Positions 61,701 through 64,000 of a stretch of 64,000 nt of DNA are shown one piece after another (position 1 is the first letter of the stretch; each line of letters opens with the position of its first letter). Made by a program: the position numbers and the translations under genes. This stretch comes from Synchiropus splendidus (taxonomy: Eukaryota; Chordata; Actinopteri; Syngnathiformes; Callionymidae). The DNA lies in NCBI RefSeq assembly GCF_027744825.2, contig NC_071342.1:19812001-19876000 (forward strand). The letters run 5' to 3'. The notes under the pieces were generated by a model. That model was not told the DNA's origin, did no database searches, and saw only the letters and a list, made by a program, of their open reading frames with translations.

Positions 61701-63408
61701 TGCTGTTGGCTAATGTTAGCATCAGAAGCACAGATTATGAATGTAATCTTCTTTGCTTTTTAATGATTGCTGCAGTATCACTGTTGGAACCCGGTCCAGG
61801 ATGTAGTCCTGTACTGGCCCCAGTGGCTGGTCATCATCATCCTGGAGACTCTCTGGCTGTGCCTCACCTTCCTCATGCCTGTACCCAACTGCCCCACGTA
61901 AGTCTTCTGACCCTGTTAAGTAATCACGCTTGAAACACTTCATGTGCGAATCTCTATTGCTGCTGCATTTAGGTGCTTTCTGGTGCCAGTGTTTTTGGAC
62001 TGCTGTGATTTATGGGCCGGTGCTGGAAGCTTCAGAGGGCGTAATTAGCCAATCTGAGACTGTCATGTGCAATAAGTGGAGTGGAGGCAGGGGATCCATC
62101 TTCCTCGCTCTGTGTCTTCTGCTCAGCGCTGCTCCTTCTCCATCTCTGTAGCATTAAAATTCAGATCCTGTGCAAGTTACAATTGTTCCCAAAATGATCT
62201 TCCTGTCGATGCCTCCAGAGGGTATTTAGGTGCAGGTGGAATTGGTGATGATGGTCTGTACCCAAACTGCACTGGGGGAGCTGCAGGATTCATCGATAAG
62301 TGGATGTTTGGAGACAACATGTTTCGATACCCCACATGCAGAGTAAGTTCCTCCCATCACTTTGGCCTGCAGCTTGGCGTGAAACCTTGACTGAATTCCT
62401 GCCACCTTCTATAGGAACTGTACCAGACAACACAACCTTTCGACCCGGAGGGCATTCTGGGTACAATCAACTCTATTGTCATGGGTTACCTGGGGATGCA
62501 GGTGAGTCAGCTAAAAATAAATACAAGTAACATCCGACTTAAGACTGACCAACCGGTTGCAAGTTGGACGTAACTAGAATGCCATTCAAAATATCCGACG
62601 CGAGGGTTATAGGTACTACTTTAGTGGGAGTGAGATGCTGGGATACTGTGTTGCCGTAACTGCCGTAGACGTTGCTGGGCTGCTACGTGCAGACATTGAA
62701 TAAAAAAAAACAAGCATCTGCTGGCCGTGGTCGTAAATTGAGCTAGTCGTAAGTTTGATGTTACTTGTACCATGAAATGTGTGATACTTTGGTTTGGTAT
62801 TCACAGATACTCCGCTGACTGTGTTCACTAATGTTTATGACTTTTCCCGCTCTGCACGTTACCGCACAGCTGCACCACTTTCCTGACAAACCGTCATCAC
62901 AGAGAGAGAAGAAAGCGTGTCTTCCTGAAGTCCACTCCGCCGTGTCTCTTATAACCATTTGTGTTGTGGGAAGTTGCCATTCAAAAGCAGTGGCATTGCT
63001 CAATTCCTGGTGGGCGGTTAGAACTGAGCCCGTCCGTCAGCGCGGCTCAGACGAAGCGCCAGGTGTCAGCCTCTCGGCTCTGTGTTGGCCACGCTAATGT
63101 CCTCGGCTGAGGCGTATTCATCATCACCAAATTAATCAGAGGGCGCGGATGACTCTTACCTCACATCTGGCTCCACAGGATGGGAGAAATGTGACCTCCA
63201 CACCAGGGACGCAGGATCGACGCCGCCGTCCCAGGCCTATTGAGTTACCCACAGAGCAAATAAAGGAACAGGCTGCTTGTTGTACCAACGTGTTGTTGCC
63301 CTTTAATTGTATGTTTTATTCACTTTCCAGGCTGGGAAAATCATCCTTTGCTACAGGAAGAAGAACACTGATGTGCTCTGGAGATTCCTCCTGTGGGCTG
63401 CCATCCTT
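43764..63408 (+). CDS. hgsnat: hgsnat, heparan-alpha-glucosaminide N-acetyltransferase (3' end outside window)
   Basis: Multi-pass lysosomal membrane enzyme that moves acetyl from cytosolic acetyl-CoA to terminal glucosamine of heparan sulfate. Exons: 43764-43845, 44019-44119, 44375-44493, 45236-45348, 47663-47732, 47801-47867, 51238-51305, 56152-56228, 58269-58299, 58371-58531, 60800-60912, 61776-61897, 62219-62342, 62415-62501, 63331-63408; together exactly 471 codons in one frame. Order: signal peptide ([13 protein letters not shown]), luminal beta domain with cysteines, first membrane segment ([20 protein letters not shown]), then the conserved SLDTFRG and [20 protein letters not shown] holds the histidine equivalent to catalytic His269. 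Further on are [45 protein letters not shown], and [20 protein letters not shown]. The last exons, with the final membrane helices, lie beyond 64000. Confidence 0.94.
45349..47662. other. hgsnat intron 4, no gene
   Basis: Contains a LINE-tail-like fragment near 46541 and A/T-rich stretches; no exon or RNA gene recognised. Confidence 0.4.
46541..46600 (-). mobile_element. L2/CR1-like LINE 3' tail fragment
   Basis: AGAATCAAAATCAGAAAAAA followed by CTTTATTTATCCCAAGGGAAAT: reverse complement of the 3' end of L2/CR1-like elements (GAATCAGAATCAG tail, then TTTATTGATCCC..GGGAAATT). Only the terminus remains. Confidence 0.5.
47868..51237. other. hgsnat intron 6, no gene
   Basis: 3.4 kb. A second LINE-tail fragment occurs near 48114-48160 (ATCAGTTATCAG, then TCAATCCCAAGGGAAATTCT). 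The end of a degenerate element with TATCGTGTATGATAAGTTAT lies near 50516-50546. No exon with family similarity found. Confidence 0.4.
48114..48160 (-). mobile_element. LINE 3' tail fragment
   Basis: CTATCAATCCCAAGGGAAAT matches the fragment at 46541-46600 and the same L2/CR1-like terminus. Confidence 0.4.
51306..56151. other. hgsnat intron 7, no gene
   Basis: 4.8 kb between the exon ending TFRG and the exon starting LALTVMVF. It contains the hairpin at 52684-52757 and a purine-rich, C-poor open stretch at 52450-52740. No exon, RNA gene or named repeat recognised. Confidence 0.4.
52684..52757. repeat. inverted repeat (hairpin) in hgsnat intron 7
   Basis: GGCGACACGAGCTGGCA at 52684-52700 pairs with TGCCAGCTGTGTCGCC at 52742-52757, a 16-bp stem with one bulged base and a 41-nt loop. 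It could be a MITE end or a structured RNA. Confidence 0.5.
56229..58268. other. hgsnat intron 8, mostly unassigned
   Basis: 2.0 kb, A/T-rich. A hAT-like fragment is at 56776-56860; no exon seen. Confidence 0.4.
56776..56860. mobile_element. hAT-like repeat fragment in hgsnat intron 8
   Basis: GCAGGAGTCTCAGACTCAAA, then GGGGGGCCACCAGAGGCAAA and GGGCCACAGACC follow the layout of degraded hAT MITE termini (CAGGGGTGTCAAACTCAA..GGGGGCC). Confidence 0.4.
58532..60799. other. hgsnat intron 10, mostly unassigned
   Basis: 2.3 kb. A hAT-like fragment is at 60048-60115. Several 60-110-codon open frames here have no splice or family support. Confidence 0.4.
60048..60115. mobile_element. hAT-like repeat fragment in hgsnat intron 10
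   Basis: GTCAAAGTACGGCCCGGGGG followed by CCAAATGTGGCC and CTGGCCCTCA is the characteristic inner terminus of hAT-type MITEs. Confidence 0.5.
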
Positions 63409-64000
63409 GTGAGTTACAATGTTATTATTAAAATAAAAAAAACAATGTTAATCTGGATCACACGCACAGTCTGGCCCTTTTCCTCCCGCTGAAGTCTGCG
63501 GTGTGTGTGTGAGATCACAGCACGATTAAACAACATCCACGTGTGGCCGAGTTTCCGGGCAGATTTGGGTGTCCAGTTCCTCCAGGAAAATCTCATATTA
63601 CTTTCTTGTGCTCCGCACATGCCCTCACTGTCAACTGTTTTTGATATGTAGCTCAGTCTACTGCAGCTACTCTCCAACTTCATTACTAGACAATGGACGT
63701 CCTCCCCTTTATTTGTTTTGGACCAGTAGCACAGTCTGGGTGGTCTGTGATCACAAGAAGAGCAAAGCAGACGTCTATTTCATTTACAAGTGGAATGTGT
63801 CCCACTGGGGAGACTCAGTGTCATTTGAGATGGCCTGTTTTGCATCTCTAAACCTTCGACAGGAGGCTCAGCCTGTTAGGAGATTGACAGTTATCTTTGG
63901 ACTATTGTTGTGTTCACTCTTAGAAAGTCAGCGCGAGACAGTGCCAGGCTTCGTTTGTGAAATGGCCGCGGCTTGTTGTGGAGGAACACATCTGTGACCT
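63409..64000. other. hgsnat intron 15, to window end
   Basis: The expected next exon (family motif GLISVAL..GFIPVNKNLWS) is not found before 64000, so the gene continues outside the window. Confidence 0.5.

Noticed and set aside
1..64000. tRNA, rRNA, CRISPR arrays, phage or bacterial gene cassettes
   Set aside because: No cloverleaf with A/B boxes, no regularly spaced repeats, no operon-like gene packing; the window is ordinary vertebrate chromosome.

Overview
The window is nuclear DNA of a ray-finned fish, most like a compact-genome percomorph. Six protein-coding genes with GT-AG introns and familiar vertebrate orthologs are present. Many introns are only 67-75 nt, vertebrate-style AATAAA signals occur, and the dispersed repeats (RTE-like and L2-like LINE ends, hAT-like MITE fragments) are of kinds common in teleosts. 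No bacterial, phage or CRISPR content is visible.

Layout from left to right: (1) 3' part of sorbs1 (+, about 0.55-12.3 kb; the 5' exons lie outside the window), including one very long serine/histidine/cysteine-rich exon and three SH3 domains. (2) pdlim1 (+, 13.99-20.0 kb), complete, PDZ plus LIM, 320 aa. (3) neurog3 (-, 20.5-22.15 kb), a bHLH gene with the whole coding sequence in one exon, an inferred non-coding first exon and a TATA box. (4) About 5 kb of gene-free DNA that probably carries neurog3 and sgpl1 regulatory sequence and holds an L2-type LINE end. (5) sgpl1 (+, 27.3-39.45 kb), complete, 565 aa, with two candidate first coding exons. (6) pcbd1 (-, 39.7-42.1 kb), complete, 102 aa, whose first coding exon is only the ATG. 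(7) hgsnat (+, 43.76 kb to beyond the right edge), 15 exons giving 471 codons; the last exons are missing. For all fully contained genes, the spliced exons keep reading frame across every junction and end in a stop codon.

The genes do not form a pathway. sorbs1 and pdlim1 both encode actin/Z-disc or focal-adhesion adaptors, and SORBS and PDLIM genes are neighbours at several vertebrate loci, so that pair is an old linkage. sgpl1 and pcbd1 are also neighbours in human (10q22), with NEUROG3 on the same arm. HGSNAT is on another human chromosome (8p), so its position here marks a rearrangement.

I found no convincing undescribed biological system. The observations most worth checking are the alternative sgpl1 first exons, the zinc-finger-like motif in the sorbs1 long exon, a 75-nt open and in-frame pdlim1 intron, the ATG-only pcbd1 exon, and a two-copy 0.55-kb repeat with an internal hairpin. 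Exon boundaries were read by hand from splice consensus, phase and family similarity recalled from memory; no search was run.
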